The position numbers and the translations under genes are program-made. Below the pieces are notes generated by a model, which searched no databases, had not been told where the DNA came from, and saw only the letters and a list, made by a program, of their open reading frames with translations. A DNA stretch of 64,000 nucleotides from NCBI RefSeq assembly GCF_024346755.1, contig NZ_AP024861.1:186001-250000 (forward strand), read 5' to 3'. The stretch is from Vibrio aerogenes. GTDB lineage: Bacteria; Pseudomonadota; Gammaproteobacteria; Enterobacterales; Vibrionaceae. Positions 12,954 through 23,892 of the stretch are shown here, piece by piece. Position 1 is the stretch's first letter. Every line of letters starts with the position of its first letter.

Positions 12954-13874
12954 ATGTTTAAAATTATTAGCCCAACCACAGAAAATCAACTCAATAAGTA
13001 TTATCAGTTTCGCTGGCAAATGCTGCGTGAGCCATGGCAAATGCCATTCGGCTCTGAGCGGGATGAATATGACTCGATGAGCCATCACCGCATGATTGTT
13101 GATTCCCGGGGAAGACCAATGGCTGCCGGACGTTTATACATCACGCCTGATTGTGAAGGTCAGATTCGCTATATGGCAGTCAAGTCCAATAGAAGGAATC
13201 GTGGTATGGGGGCTCTTTTACTGGTGACTCTGGAGTCTCTTGCCCGTCAGGAAGGTGCAAAAAGGTTGGTTTGTAATGCCAGGGAAGATGCCATTGGATT
13301 TTATGAAAAGAATGGTTTTGAACGGCGTGGTGAGCTTAGCGATGAAAAAGGGCCTGTTCGTCATCAGCAGATGGTGAAAGTTTTGGATCCTATGGTCAAT
13401 GTTCAGCGAAAACCTCAGTGGTGTTCAGAGCTGCAGGAGCGTTGGGAGCACCAGATTCCGATCAGTGAGAAAATGGGGATCAAGGTGAATCAGTATACGG
13501 GCTATCAGTTTGAATGCAGCGCGCCTATCAACCCCAATCTGAACCCTCATGATACGATGTTTGCCGGCTCAGTGTTTACGCTTGCTACATTAACGGGTTG
13601 GGGCATGGCGTGGCTGTTGATGAAAGAACGTAATTTGTATGGTGATATTGTGCTTGTTGACAGCCGGATACGCTATCGTCATCCCATTATTCAAAGCCCG
13701 GTGGCTGTTACTTCGTTAGATGAAATCAGTGGTGATCTTGACCGGTTAGAATCCGGACGAAAAGCCCGGATTATCGTCAATGTCATCGTAAAAAGTGGCG
13801 ATGAAAGTGCTGTGCAGTTTATCGGAACCTATATGCTGATTCCAAATTACAAAGCACTACTGGGACATCAATAG
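12954..13874 (+). CDS. yiiD: YiiD-like fusion: GNAT domain plus hotdog thioesterase-like domain
   Basis: The 306-residue protein joins two domains. Residues about 1-145 form a GNAT acyltransferase fold with the acyl-CoA-binding segment RRNRGMGALLL. Residues about 150-306 form the YiiD C-terminal domain, a hotdog fold (NLNPHDTMFAGSVFTLATLTGWGMA). The same pair occurs in E. coli YiiD, next to dtd as here. That protein has been linked to malonyl-ACP decarboxylation feeding fatty-acid initiation (MadA), a role I recall rather than read from the sequence. It probably shares an operon with dtd, 34 bp upstream. Confidence 0.85.
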   Translation: MFKIISPTTENQLNKYYQFRWQMLREPWQMPFGSERDEYDSMSHHRMIVDSRGRPMAAGRLYITPDCEGQIRYMAVKSNRRNRGMGALLLVTLESLARQEGAKRLVCNAREDAIGFYEKNGFERRGELSDEKGPVRHQQMVKVLDPMVNVQRKPQWCSELQERWEHQIPISEKMGIKVNQYTGYQFECSAPINPNLNPHDTMFAGSVFTLATLTGWGMAWLLMKERNLYGDIVLVDSRIRYRHPIIQSPVAVTSLDEISGDLDRLESGRKARIIVNVIVKSGDESAVQFIGTYMLIPNYKALLGHQ

Positions 13875-13891
13875 ACCGGACCCATCATCCA

Positions 13892-15787
13892 CTATGGTGT
13901 AGCCATATCGTTTGAGTGATTTTTCTCAGTTGCTGTACTCACATCTGATTGAAGTAAATTATATTGGCGATCAGCTTTTTTTAGTGAAAGCTGATCGGTA
14001 CCAGTTTCAGCGAAATTCCAGTGTCCCCGAATGGTTAAATCTCCTTCTTCTGGTCCCAGAACTGTTTCCGGGAGGGTTATTCTCCCCCTATCCGCTGATA
14101 TCAGTGTATCAGGCATGCTGAATTCAATATTCTTGTCATTCAATTGCAACATGCCATCACGAATACTCATCTGGAGTTTACCCGATAATGTATGTCCGAG
14201 GATCACTGAATCTCCCGATAAACCACTCGCTTTGAGATATAAATCAGAGAAACCTGTTAGTGGGAAAGGAAGCAAGTGGATAGGCTTTAAAGGCAGACTG
14301 TTGGCTTCCATATTTATTTCCCATGGCGCACCTTTATCCTGATAGGCCCATTTCCCGGAGGCTTTGATATATCCGTTATTATATGGAATAAACAGACGGT
14401 CCAGATACCAGTTATGTCCTGAGCTATGCATTTCCATGATGCCCTGGCTTGCAATTGTGTCGTCGTAGCTGAGACTATCGACCGAAAGACTTACTTTTCC
14501 GTTCCATAGTCCCCATTTGTTTTGTGATTTGATATGTGTATCTGAGGCATCAAGATTAATGCCTGAAAGTTGCCAATAGGGCTTTCGAGCCAGCTGAATG
14601 ATTTGACTGTTTTGGATTTTGATATTGTCGGCTGATAGTTCGTTGAGGTGTTTTGTATAAGTTTTTAACCATGGGAATGTGGTGACAGTATCTTGCTCAA
14701 TAAACCATTTGAGTCCGGTAACCTCTATTTCCTTTATGCTGATTTTTTCCGGGGTGAATTGACCAGAAAAATGAACATTTCCCTGTAAAATTGAAGCATT
14801 AAAATCTTCTATGTCAATTTTACGGGGCGATAAAAGGATACTCAGATCTGGCTCAATCCATTGGTAGTTGTCAATTGAAATACTGTCTGCACTCAAAGAT
14901 AACCGGGCATCATTCTGTGTCCATACAGTATTTTCCTGCGGGCTGAACGACAAACCAGAAGCGGATAAGTCACAATTTATCAACTTGAGATGAGGGGAAG
15001 TGAACTGACTGGTCAGGAGATCTATGCGCTCTATTTTGTTGATTGAAAGTGAAGCCAGTTCCTGAAATTTATATCGTAATTGTTGAATTTGCGATAACGA
15101 GAGATCGAGTTTTTCTGCAGAAAGATGACTGACATTCCACTGTTGGTTGTGCTCGTTTGCCGATAAGGATATTTTTCCTTGTCTCCAGTTGAATGATAAG
15201 CTTTGTATTGAACTGTGATCTGCTATGTACTTACCGGTTAACAGTACGTTTTTAAATGACTCTCCCCGCCATAATATTGTCTTTATATACAGTTGAATAT
15301 TTCCGGAAGGAAGGATGTTTAACTGACTATCCCGCCATTCAGGATGTTCGATTTGGATGTCGAGATTCTGCAGCACTGCGCCACTTTCTGTTGTGAAATT
15401 CACGTTTTTTGCGGCAAACTGATTCATCTTTATCAGAGAAGGTATAGATAAAACCGGTGGTGATGCCTTGATGTCAGCATCACTCATTAAAAATGAATCC
15501 AGAACGATCTGATGAATATTTGTTTGATAAGGATTGAACCAAAGATCAATGCTGCCGAACACAGGAGAGTCGGATGAAAGCATCGTATTTTGTAATTTGA
15601 AGTGAAAAGGGAAAATATAGGTCACTTTCTCAGTTTTGAAAGAAGGGAAATAGGTCTCTTTCAGGAGCCACTGAGTCGCGGGTGTCAGGTATTGGGTATT
15701 TAAAATAAATCCAATACCTGCGCAGACACTAACTATCAGAAGTGCAATAAAGAAAATACTTAATCGTATAATGCCGGCTTTTGTCAT
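13892..15787 (-). CDS. AsmA-family envelope protein
   Basis: This is a 631-residue protein with one N-terminal membrane anchor (IIRLSIFFIALLIVSVCAGI) and a long periplasmic part rich in alternating beta-strand-like segments. That is the pattern of AsmA/YhdP-type proteins, thought to form lipid-transfer grooves between inner and outer membranes. C-terminal parts such as LTIRGHWNF fit the family's repeated beta layout. It converges on yiiD with an 17-bp gap. Substrate and phenotype cannot be read from the sequence, and the precise subfamily is uncertain. Confidence 0.7.
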   Translation of the reverse strand: MTKAGIIRLSIFFIALLIVSVCAGIGFILNTQYLTPATQWLLKETYFPSFKTEKVTYIFPFHFKLQNTMLSSDSPVFGSIDLWFNPYQTNIHQIVLDSFLMSDADIKASPPVLSIPSLIKMNQFAAKNVNFTTESGAVLQNLDIQIEHPEWRDSQLNILPSGNIQLYIKTILWRGESFKNVLLTGKYIADHSSIQSLSFNWRQGKISLSANEHNQQWNVSHLSAEKLDLSLSQIQQLRYKFQELASLSINKIERIDLLTSQFTSPHLKLINCDLSASGLSFSPQENTVWTQNDARLSLSADSISIDNYQWIEPDLSILLSPRKIDIEDFNASILQGNVHFSGQFTPEKISIKEIEVTGLKWFIEQDTVTTFPWLKTYTKHLNELSADNIKIQNSQIIQLARKPYWQLSGINLDASDTHIKSQNKWGLWNGKVSLSVDSLSYDDTIASQGIMEMHSSGHNWYLDRLFIPYNNGYIKASGKWAYQDKGAPWEINMEANSLPLKPIHLLPFPLTGFSDLYLKASGLSGDSVILGHTLSGKLQMSIRDGMLQLNDKNIEFSMPDTLISADRGRITLPETVLGPEEGDLTIRGHWNFAETGTDQLSLKKADRQYNLLQSDVSTATEKNHSNDMATP

Positions 15788-15943
15788 CGAATCAAATTTA
15801 TCAAACAGTTGGCTAATTTTATGTAGGATGGTCTTGTTTCATTCGAAAATCAAGGATCTTATCTGGATGGTAAAACATTGAGCAAACAGGGAAATAATTA
15901 TATCAGGAATTTGGTTCTGTTATATGTTTGCTGGTGCCAGGAT

Positions 15944-15972
15944 CCCCCTTTTCATCGTTGATGAAAAGGGGG
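15944..15972. terminator. Stem-loop downstream of pckA
   Basis: CCCCCTTTTCATC and GATGAAAAGGGGG form a strong 13-bp stem with a 3-base loop, 14 bp after the pckA stop. No clear T run follows on the minus strand, so it may be a 3' stabilising hairpin rather than a simple Rho-independent terminator. Confidence 0.6.
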
Positions 15973-15985
15973 AAATCCGTTGAGA

Positions 15986-17614
15986 CTAGTCTAACTGAGG
16001 ACCAGCATTAACAAGTAATTTTCCTTCTTCGTTGTCAGTATATTTCTCAAAGTTTTTAATGAACCGGGAAGCCAAATCTTTTGCTTTGCTTTCCCACTGC
16101 AGCGGATCAATGTATGTATTCCGGGGATCTAAAATTTCAGGATCAACGCCAGGTAAAGCGGTTGGAGCTTCCAGATTAAAAACAGGAATTTTTTTCGTGG
16201 GTGCATTTTCAATAGAGCCGTCCAGTATTGCATCAATGATACAACGTGTATCCTGAATTGATATACGTTTGCCGGTGCCATTCCAGCCTGTATTGACCAG
16301 ATAAGCCTCTGCACCAACGGATTCCATCCGTTTCACTAAAACATCCGCATATTTTGTTGGGTGAAGTGTTAAAAATGCAGCGCCGAAGCAGGCTGAGAAT
16401 GTCGGGGTTGGTTCGGTAATTCCCCGTTCGGTACCTGCTAACTTCGCCGTGAAACCGGAAAGGAAATGGTATTTAGTCTGTTCAGGTGTCAGTTTAGATA
16501 CAGGAGGAAGTACGCCGAATGCATCGGCAGATAAGAAAATGACTTTTTTAGCGTGCCCGCCTTTTGATATCGGCTTCACGATATTATCAATATGATAGAT
16601 CGGATATGATACCCGTGTATTTTCAGTTTTTGAGCCATCATCAAAATCAATACTACCGTCATTTCTTACTGTGACATTTTCCAGTAAAGCATCGCGGCGG
16701 ATGGCATTGTATATATCCGGTTCGGCTTCTTTGCATAGTTTGATTGTTTTGGCATAACATCCGCCTTCGAAGTTGAATACACCATCATCATCCCATCCAT
16801 GCTCATCATCTCCTATTAGCGCACGTTTAGGATCGGTCGAAAGCGTGGTTTTTCCGGTTCCGGATAAGCCGAAGAAGATTGCAACATCACCCTCTTTTCC
16901 CATATTGGCTGAGCAATGCATCGAAGCAACACCTTTCAGTGGCAGAAAATAATTCATGATAGCAAATATGCCTTTTTTCATTTCTCCGCCATACCATGTG
17001 CCGCCAATAAGTTGCATTTTTTCTGTCAGATTAAACACAGTAAAGTTTTCGGAATTAAGTGCATGTTTTTCCCAGTCTGGATTAGTACATTTTGCACCAT
17101 TCATCACCACAAAGTTTGGCTCAAATGTTTCAAGTTCTTCATCTGATGGACGAATAAACATATTTTTGACAAAGTGAGCCTGCCATGCAACTTCAGTAAT
17201 AAACCGGACATTCAAACGGGTATCCGGATTGGCACCACAGTAGCCGTCAATGACGAACAGACGTTTATCAGATAACTGTTGCGTAACTAATTTTTTGAGA
17301 TCATCCCATACAGCCTGAGTGATTGGCTTATTATCATTTTTGACATTTTCAGATGTCCACCAGAAGTTTTCTGTTGTGGTATCATCTTTGACAATAAATT
17401 TATCTTTCGGTGAACGGCCAGTAAAAACGCCGGTATCAACGGCAACAGCGCCCATTTCTGTCACGATTCCTTTCTCATAACCTTCCAGTTGGGGAGCTGT
17501 TTCCTCTTCAAATAATTGTTCGTAACTTGGGTTGTATACAATCTCCGTTACATTGTTGATGCCATAAGAAGTAAGATCGATGTTTGCAGCCTTTAATTTT
17601 TCCATTACGGTCAT
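15986..17614 (-). CDS. pckA: Phosphoenolpyruvate carboxykinase (ATP)
   Basis: PckA converts oxaloacetate and ATP to phosphoenolpyruvate, CO2 and ADP, the first committed step of gluconeogenesis in the cytosol. The 542 residues contain the oxaloacetate-binding RSPKDKFIV segment near 68-76, the kinase P-loop [11 protein letters not shown] at 249-259, and the metal-binding GDDEHGWDD just after it. The start ATG 17614 follows AAAGGAGC. It is monocistronic in appearance, with a 330-bp upstream region before hslO and a strong hairpin downstream. Confidence 0.97.
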   Translation of the reverse strand: MTVMEKLKAANIDLTSYGINNVTEIVYNPSYEQLFEEETAPQLEGYEKGIVTEMGAVAVDTGVFTGRSPKDKFIVKDDTTTENFWWTSENVKNDNKPITQAVWDDLKKLVTQQLSDKRLFVIDGYCGANPDTRLNVRFITEVAWQAHFVKNMFIRPSDEELETFEPNFVVMNGAKCTNPDWEKHALNSENFTVFNLTEKMQLIGGTWYGGEMKKGIFAIMNYFLPLKGVASMHCSANMGKEGDVAIFFGLSGTGKTTLSTDPKRALIGDDEHGWDDDGVFNFEGGCYAKTIKLCKEAEPDIYNAIRRDALLENVTVRNDGSIDFDDGSKTENTRVSYPIYHIDNIVKPISKGGHAKKVIFLSADAFGVLPPVSKLTPEQTKYHFLSGFTAKLAGTERGITEPTPTFSACFGAAFLTLHPTKYADVLVKRMESVGAEAYLVNTGWNGTGKRISIQDTRCIIDAILDGSIENAPTKKIPVFNLEAPTALPGVDPEILDPRNTYIDPLQWESKAKDLASRFIKNFEKYTDNEEGKLLVNAGPQLD

Positions 17615-17890
17615 AGGTGCTCCTTTGTAGGGTATGTAGATAAATTTTTGTATAATTGTTGGAATTTTTATCTGTTCTCATGCTAGCAACGGTCTCTTTT
17701 TAAAACAGGGATGCGGCTCAAAAAATAACCACGATTCTCATGCATGCATAGCTATTTGAAACATTTGGTCTTGCTTGGTACAAGTCAGATAAACCTACAT
17801 AATTCCGAAGATGTCGGGCTATGTCTGTATTTCAATAGTCTGGGTGACAACAAATTAATTGTAGTACGAATATTTTTGCTGAGGTGAAGA

Positions 17891-17920
17891 AATGAAAACC
17901 AGTCATGACTGGTTTTCATT
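17891..17920. terminator. Palindromic terminator downstream of hslO
   Basis: AATGAAAACCAGT, CATG and ACTGGTTTTCATT form a perfect 30-bp palindrome 25 bp after the hslO stop. On the minus strand the stem ends in TTTTCATT, a short T-rich tail. The rest of the 17615-17945 region holds the pckA promoter area, in which I could not define a specific operator. Confidence 0.7.
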
Positions 17921-17945
17921 TACGTGATTTGGAATGAAAAACGAA

Positions 17946-18809
17946 CTAATGAATGGTTCTGTCTGAGTCCGGTTGTCCCGCAAAAAGTTGATTCACATCA
18001 TCCTCGGTAAAGTGGTAAGTCGTACCACAATAATCGCAGTGAAGAGTGATGTGTCCGTCCTGCAAAATGAGCTTGTTGACTTCATCTGCCGGAAGTGTCG
18101 TAATCGCTCTGCCGGTTCTCTGTCTTGAACAGTTACACTGAAAAGCAACGGGTTGCGGTTGAAATAGTTTTATTTCTTCCTGATGGTATAAGCGATAGAG
18201 CAAATCATTTGCCTGAAGAGAGAATAGTTCTTCAGCTGAGATTGTTGCCGTCAGTTGTTCCAGATGTTCAAAGTCATCAGGTGATCCGGTGCCATCAGGT
18301 AAGACCTGTAACAACATACCAGCGGCATGTGTCTCACTGGTATGAATCCATAATTTTGTTTTGAGCTGTTCAGAATGCTCAAAATAGCCTTCAAGTACTT
18401 CTGCCAGATTATCACCGTCTAAGCCAACTATTCCCTGATATCTTTCACCCTGTTCGGGCTCAATTGTGATGACCAGGTGGCCTTTACCCATGAGCTGGTG
18501 CAATGTGGCACTTTCCGGAATTTCACCTTCCCACCGGGCAACGCCTCTGACCTGCTGATTATGATCGCCATTAATCACTGCTAAAGAGACTGCACCATCT
18601 CCCTGTAGCTGAATTGTAATGGACCCTTCAAACTTCATCGTTGCTGTCAGCAAGGTTGTCGCAACAAGTAATTCTCCCAGTAACGCTTTTACCGGGGCTG
18701 GATATGTCTGACCAGATGTTAACTGTTGATAAGTCTCATCCAGTTGTACCAGTTCACCACGTACCGATAAGTTTTCAAAAAGGTAGCGGTTTAATACATT
18801 GCTTGTCAT
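17946..18809 (-). CDS. hslO: Redox-regulated chaperone Hsp33
   Basis: Hsp33 is a holdase that is inactive when reduced and zinc-bound, and becomes active upon oxidation and unfolding. The 287 residues show the N-terminal substrate-binding domain ([12 protein letters not shown] near 61-72) and the C-terminal redox switch with four zinc cysteines: Cys225 and Cys227 (CNC) and Cys258 and Cys261 (CDYC). All key residues are intact. It follows hslR by 18 bp, forming the usual hslR-hslO pair. Confidence 0.97.
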   Translation of the reverse strand: MTSNVLNRYLFENLSVRGELVQLDETYQQLTSGQTYPAPVKALLGELLVATTLLTATMKFEGSITIQLQGDGAVSLAVINGDHNQQVRGVARWEGEIPESATLHQLMGKGHLVITIEPEQGERYQGIVGLDGDNLAEVLEGYFEHSEQLKTKLWIHTSETHAAGMLLQVLPDGTGSPDDFEHLEQLTATISAEELFSLQANDLLYRLYHQEEIKLFQPQPVAFQCNCSRQRTGRAITTLPADEVNKLILQDGHITLHCDYCGTTYHFTEDDVNQLFAGQPDSDRTIH

Positions 18810-18827
18810 TTAATAAACTCCAGCTCT

Positions 18828-19214
18828 TTATTGATGTTTAAATTTAATAATATTACGTCGTTGCTTTTTGTCCGGACGCTTATCAGGACTTGGATTATGG
18901 GCATTCATTTTTCTTTGCTGGCTATTGAATTCTCTTTTTTCAATACTCTCAGCGGTTTCAGTATATAGTGTTTGCGCTTCCTGCGCGCCTTTCCGTTGCG
19001 CTGATATTTTTTCAATCACCACTGTTTTTTCTTCATATCCCTGTCGTAATGTGATGATGGCACCAATCTCAATTATTTTACTGGGTTTGGTACGTTGTCC
19101 GTTATAATGGACTTTTCCGCCATCAATCATAGAACGAGAAATGGAACGGGTTTTATAGAATCTTGCTGCCCATAACCATTTATCTAATCTAACTGGTTCA
19201 TTTAGGGAACTCAT
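18828..19214 (-). CDS. hslR: Ribosome-associated heat shock protein Hsp15
   Basis: Hsp15 binds stalled 50S subunits that still carry peptidyl-tRNA and helps recycle them. The 128 residues have an S4 RNA-binding domain at about 8-70 (VRLDKWLWAARFYKTRS ... GGKVHYNGQRTKPSK) and a basic C-terminal tail. The start ATG 19214 follows GAGGAGAATATCTTCT. It is the first gene of hslR-hslO and is divergent from the secretion operon starting at 19424. Confidence 0.95.
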   Translation of the reverse strand: MSSLNEPVRLDKWLWAARFYKTRSISRSMIDGGKVHYNGQRTKPSKIIEIGAIITLRQGYEEKTVVIEKISAQRKGAQEAQTLYTETAESIEKREFNSQQRKMNAHNPSPDKRPDKKQRRNIIKFKHQ

Positions 19215-19423
19215 AGAAGATATTCTCCTCTAAGTAATTTGGTAGAAACATATTATTAATACTATAAATGGTGATTTTCAGCGCTATTTTCAAGAAAAAG
19301 TATAAAATCGCGCATAAAGCACTGGATCACGATCTTGGTATGATATATTAATCATTGTTTCATAAGATGCGAGTATAAGGTATCCCTTGATTTGCAACGG
19401 AAAGCTAGGAAAAGGTAACAAAA

Positions 19424-20353
19424 TTGCAGCAATTTGATCTCAAAATTAAACATTCAGCAACAACTGTATTTTCATCCTTGTGCCGTTCTGTTTTGAATCA
19501 TCAAAATTTATTGAGTACTGGTTTAACAGTCGTTCTGTGGGCTATTTTTGCATGGTTTCTGGGAAAAGCAGTGTGGATGCCTTTTCATAGTGACCCTAGC
19601 CATGCTCCAGTCTGGAAACCCACAGCAGCAGAACATGCGGGATCAAAGAAAGTCTTTGATAGCCGTTTTGTCAAACAACAAAATTTATTTGGTACATTCA
19701 ACCGAAGTACAAAGCCCGGACAAAGTACAGTGATGGTGAATGCGCCCAAAACAAAATTAAACTTAAAGCTTGTTGGTGTGGTCGTCAGTGATGAAACTCA
19801 TGGTAATCTTGCAATTATTGCGTTGAGAGGCGAGCAGGACACATATGGCCTGGATGAGCAGATTAAGGGAACCCGAGCATCGCTGAAAGCAGTATTAGCG
19901 GATCGGGTTATTATCAATAACTCAGGCAGAGATGAAACGCTCATGCTTGAAAATATTGATCCAAAACTCTATGAACAAATGGGACCGATAAAGAAAAAAC
20001 CTCAGGCGCCAGCCAGATTGACAGAACGTGCCCGTCATACATCTGATAAAAAGCTTGCACAAATCAAACAAGAACTTTCAAATAACCCTCAAAATCTTTT
20101 TCAGTATGTACGTTTATCTCAGATTAAAAGAAATAATGCAGTGATTGGTTACCGGTTAAGTCCCGGACGATCACCGGAGCTTTTCAAATCTGTCGGATTA
20201 AAACGTGGGGATATCGCTGTAAAACTTAATGATGTTGATCTGACGGACAAGAATGCAATGGTAAAAATTAGCTCTGAGTTATCGGATTTATCAGAAATGA
20301 AAATTACAGTTGAGAGAGACGGTCAACCTCATGACATTTATATTCAATTTTAA
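19424..20353 (+). CDS. gspC: Type II secretion system protein C
   Basis: GspC links the inner-membrane platform to the outer-membrane secretin. The 309 residues show one N-terminal transmembrane segment at about 29-51, a periplasmic homology region (KLNLKLVGVVVSD) that contacts GspD, and a C-terminal PDZ domain (GYRLSPGRSPELF ... GDIAVKLNDVDL) involved in substrate choice. The start codon is TTG at 19424, preceded by AGGAAAAGG. It opens the twelve-gene gspC-N operon, called eps in Vibrio cholerae. Confidence 0.94.
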   Translation: MQQFDLKIKHSATTVFSSLCRSVLNHQNLLSTGLTVVLWAIFAWFLGKAVWMPFHSDPSHAPVWKPTAAEHAGSKKVFDSRFVKQQNLFGTFNRSTKPGQSTVMVNAPKTKLNLKLVGVVVSDETHGNLAIIALRGEQDTYGLDEQIKGTRASLKAVLADRVIINNSGRDETLMLENIDPKLYEQMGPIKKKPQAPARLTERARHTSDKKLAQIKQELSNNPQNLFQYVRLSQIKRNNAVIGYRLSPGRSPELFKSVGLKRGDIAVKLNDVDLTDKNAMVKISSELSDLSEMKITVERDGQPHDIYIQF

Positions 20354-20386
20354 CAGCAACGTCGCTAAGGATTAGGGAGTTTAGAC

Positions 20387-22417
20387 GTGAAGCATTGGCT
20401 AAAAAAGAGTACGTGGTTGTTGCTGGGAAGTGTAATTATTTCTCCAATGACCTTAGCGAATGAATATAGTATTAATTTTAAAGGCACTGATATTCAGGAA
20501 TTCATCAATATCGTTGGTCGGAATCTTCATAAAACAATCATTGTTGATCCTGTCGTTCGTGGGAAAATTGATGTTCGCAGTTACGATACACTCAGTGATG
20601 AGCAGTATTATGGTTTCTTCTTAAATGTATTACAGGTCTATGGCTTTGCAGTTGTAGAAATGGATAACGGGGTGCTGAAAGTTATTAAAGCGAAAGACGC
20701 TAAAACATCAGCAATCCCCGTTTTGGATGAATCTGAAACAACCAGCGCTGACAGCGTCATTACGCGGGTTGTATCGGTTCACAATGTGTCGGTTAAAGAG
20801 CTTTCTCCACTGCTGAGACAGTTGGTAAATAATGCTGGCTCCGGAAATGTGGTGCATTATGATCCAGCTAATATCATCTTATTAACGGGCCGTTCAGCAG
20901 TCGTTGACCGATTGGCAAAAATTATTGAACGTGTTGACCGCGCTGGTAATACCGATATAGCGGTCGTGACGCTGGAAAATGCATCTGCTCCGGAAGTTGT
21001 CAGAATTGTTGAGGCTTTGAGTAAAGACCAAAACTCAAAAAGAATGCCTGAGTTTTTGAAGCCAAAGCTGGTTGCAGATGAAAGAACCAATTCTATCTTA
21101 ATTTCAGGTGATCCCAAGATCCGTGCCCGGATCTCACGTCTGATCAGAAATCTTGATGTGGAGATGGCAACAAAGAGCAATCATCGGGTTGTTTATCTGA
21201 AGTATGCAAAAGCTGAAGATTTAGTTGATGTTCTGAAAGGTGTCTCCGATAACATTCAGGCCGAAAAGCAGGGTGAAGGAAAATCAACAAAGTCCTCAAA
21301 AAGGACGGATGTTGTCATTGCTGCGCACAAAGAGACTAACTCTCTGATTATCAGCGCACCAAAAGATATCATGAACTCTTTGCTCGATGTGGTTTCCCAA
21401 CTTGATATTCGTCGTGCTCAGGTCCTGATTGAAGCACTGATTGTTGAAATGGCTGAAGGTGACGGGATTAACCTGGGTATCCAGTGGGGCTCTATCGAGA
21501 GTGGCTCTGCAATTCAGTTTAGTAATACCGGGGCTTCTATCGGGAATGTCATGGTTGGTCTTGAAGAGGCTAAAGATCAGGAAAGTACGGAATATTACAC
21601 AGACAATAACGGAAACCGTCGTCCTTATACAACGTCTGAATCGGGAGATTATTCAAGTCTTGCCAGTGCACTGAGTGGTGTTGAAGGTGCCGCGGTTAGT
21701 ATCGTCATGGGCGACTGGACAGCTTTACTGAGTGCTGTGTCGACTGATTCCAGCTCGAATATTCTATCTTCTCCAAGTATTACGGTGATGGATAATGGGG
21801 AAGCATCGTTTGTCGTCGGTGAAGAAGTCCCTGTTTTAACCGGTTCGACTTCAAGCTCCAGTAACTCGAATCCCTTCCAGACCGTTGATCGTAAGGAAGT
21901 TGGTATTAAGCTGAAAGTGAAGCCTCAGATTAATGAGGGTGATTCTGTCCTGCTGAATATCGATCAGGAAGTCTCTAACGTTCTTGCCGCTGGTGGTGCT
22001 GTTGACGTGCGTTTTGCTAAGCGCCAGCTTAATACTTCAGTCATGGTGAAAGATGGCCAAATGCTGGTGCTGGGTGGTTTGATTGATGAAAGAACTCAGG
22101 AAAGTGAATCAAAAGTACCTTTCCTTGGTGACATTCCTCTGCTTGGATACTTGTTCCGCTCGACCAGTACTAAGGTTGAGAAGAAGAACCTGATGGTATT
22201 TATCAAGCCAACGATTATCCGTAACGGCGTAACAGCGGATGGTGTGACTCAGAGAAAATATAATTACATCCGGGCTGAACAACTGTTGAAAGCAGAAGAA
22301 GGGCTGAAGTTGATGGACAATAAAGATGTACCTGTCTTACCAACTTATGAATCTCAACGTCGTTATCCGGCTGAAATCCAGTCATTCCTTGAACAAGTCA
22401 GTTCTAAACAGGAGTAA
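20387..22417 (+). CDS. gspD: Type II secretion system secretin GspD
   Basis: GspD forms the outer-membrane channel through which folded exoproteins leave. The 676 residues begin with a signal peptide (cleavage probably after TLANE or just before it), then N0 ([20 protein letters not shown]) and N1-N3 repeats, then the secretin core with VPVLTGS and the [20 protein letters not shown] region near the end. The C-terminal S-domain is short. The start is GTG at 20387 behind GGGAG. It lies 33 bp after gspC. Confidence 0.97.
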   Translation: MKHWLKKSTWLLLGSVIISPMTLANEYSINFKGTDIQEFINIVGRNLHKTIIVDPVVRGKIDVRSYDTLSDEQYYGFFLNVLQVYGFAVVEMDNGVLKVIKAKDAKTSAIPVLDESETTSADSVITRVVSVHNVSVKELSPLLRQLVNNAGSGNVVHYDPANIILLTGRSAVVDRLAKIIERVDRAGNTDIAVVTLENASAPEVVRIVEALSKDQNSKRMPEFLKPKLVADERTNSILISGDPKIRARISRLIRNLDVEMATKSNHRVVYLKYAKAEDLVDVLKGVSDNIQAEKQGEGKSTKSSKRTDVVIAAHKETNSLIISAPKDIMNSLLDVVSQLDIRRAQVLIEALIVEMAEGDGINLGIQWGSIESGSAIQFSNTGASIGNVMVGLEEAKDQESTEYYTDNNGNRRPYTTSESGDYSSLASALSGVEGAAVSIVMGDWTALLSAVSTDSSSNILSSPSITVMDNGEASFVVGEEVPVLTGSTSSSSNSNPFQTVDRKEVGIKLKVKPQINEGDSVLLNIDQEVSNVLAAGGAVDVRFAKRQLNTSVMVKDGQMLVLGGLIDERTQESESKVPFLGDIPLLGYLFRSTSTKVEKKNLMVFIKPTIIRNGVTADGVTQRKYNYIRAEQLLKAEEGLKLMDNKDVPVLPTYESQRRYPAEIQSFLEQVSSKQE

Positions 22418-22419
22418 TT

Positions 22420-23892
22420 GTGCAGCGCTTACCTTTTAGTTTTGCTAATCGTTTTCAGCTGGTGTTTGAAGATTCTCCTGACACGGGGTCATCATTTATG
22501 TATTACGTTGACCCAGTATCACTTGAAGCATTAGCTGAAGCGAAGCGGGCTCTAAAAACCCCGTTTACACTGATACCGCTTTCAGTTGATGACTTTGAAA
22601 CCAAACTCACCGCTGTGTATCAGAGAGATTCTTCTGAAACACGGCAGTTGATGGAGGATCTGGGAGCGGATAGTGATGATTTCTTTGCGCTGGCTGAGGA
22701 ATTACCGGCAAATCAAGATCTTTTAGATTCTGACGATGATGCCCCAATCATTAAATTGATTAATGCGATGTTGAGTGAAGCGATTAAGGAAGAAGCTTCA
22801 GATATACACATCGAAACATTTGAAGCGTCTCTTTCGATCCGTTTTCGTGTGGATGGGATGCTGCGTGAAGTTCTTTCACCCAGCAGAAAACTGGCGCCTT
22901 TGTTGGTTTCCCGTGTGAAAGTTATGGCGAAACTCGACATTGCTGAAAAACGGGTACCACAAGATGGGCGTATTTCCCTGCGTATTGGTGGCCGGGCTGT
23001 TGATGTCCGGGTTTCGACTATGCCATCTTCTCACGGTGAACGGGTGGTTCTGCGTATTCTTGATAAGAATGCGACCCGGCTGAATTTACAAGACCTGGGG
23101 ATGACTGAGCAGATTTATATTCAGTTCCGGGAATTGATTCAGCGCCCGCATGGTATTCTCTTAGTCACTGGACCAACGGGCTCCGGTAAATCAACAACAC
23201 TTTATGCGGGGTTACAGGAACTGGATCGCACAGAGAAAAATATTCTTACCGTTGAAGACCCGATTGAATTTGATATTGATGGGATAGGCCAAACTCAGGT
23301 CAATGCAAAAGTTGATATGACGTTTGCCAGAGGGTTACGTGCGATTTTACGTCAGGATCCGGATGTGGTCATGGTCGGTGAGATTCGTGACCTTGAAACC
23401 GCTCAGATTGCTGTTCAGGCATCGTTGACAGGGCACCTTGTGATGTCGACATTGCATACCAATACAGCGATTGGTGCGGTGACCCGTATCAGGGATATGG
23501 GGATTGAGTCTTTCCTTATTTCTTCATCCTTAGTCGGAGTTTTGGCTCAGCGTCTGGTGCGGACTTTGTGCTCTGACTGTAAAAAACCGTTTGAAGCGAC
23601 CGCTGATCAGAAAAAGTTATTTGGCCTGGGCGCTGATGACAGCTTGACTCTGTATGCGCCTGATGGTTGTGAAAAATGTCATCACAAAGGATATCGTGGG
23701 CGAACCGGGATTCATGAATTGCTGGTTGTTGATGAAAAAGTAAAAGCTTTGATTCATACCGAAGCGGGTGAACAAGCGATTGAAGATTTTATCAGGAAAA
23801 ATTATCCAAGTATTCGTAGCGATGGTTTGGATAAAGCCAGAGCCGGTGTCACAACACTTGAAGAAGTGATCCGTGTGACAGAGGAGGGCTGA
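22420..23892 (+). CDS. gspE: Type II secretion system ATPase GspE
   Basis: GspE is the cytosolic hexameric ATPase that powers pseudopilus assembly. The 490 residues contain the N1E domain that binds GspL, the Walker A motif [10 protein letters not shown] at 251-260, the Asp box, the Walker B-type [14 protein letters not shown] and the zinc-binding tetracysteine module CSDC...CEKC of type II ATPases. The start is GTG at 22420, three bases after the gspD stop, and the stop overlaps the gspF ATG by one base. Confidence 0.97.
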   Translation: MQRLPFSFANRFQLVFEDSPDTGSSFMYYVDPVSLEALAEAKRALKTPFTLIPLSVDDFETKLTAVYQRDSSETRQLMEDLGADSDDFFALAEELPANQDLLDSDDDAPIIKLINAMLSEAIKEEASDIHIETFEASLSIRFRVDGMLREVLSPSRKLAPLLVSRVKVMAKLDIAEKRVPQDGRISLRIGGRAVDVRVSTMPSSHGERVVLRILDKNATRLNLQDLGMTEQIYIQFRELIQRPHGILLVTGPTGSGKSTTLYAGLQELDRTEKNILTVEDPIEFDIDGIGQTQVNAKVDMTFARGLRAILRQDPDVVMVGEIRDLETAQIAVQASLTGHLVMSTLHTNTAIGAVTRIRDMGIESFLISSSLVGVLAQRLVRTLCSDCKKPFEATADQKKLFGLGADDSLTLYAPDGCEKCHHKGYRGRTGIHELLVVDEKVKALIHTEAGEQAIEDFIRKNYPSIRSDGLDKARAGVTTLEEVIRVTEEG

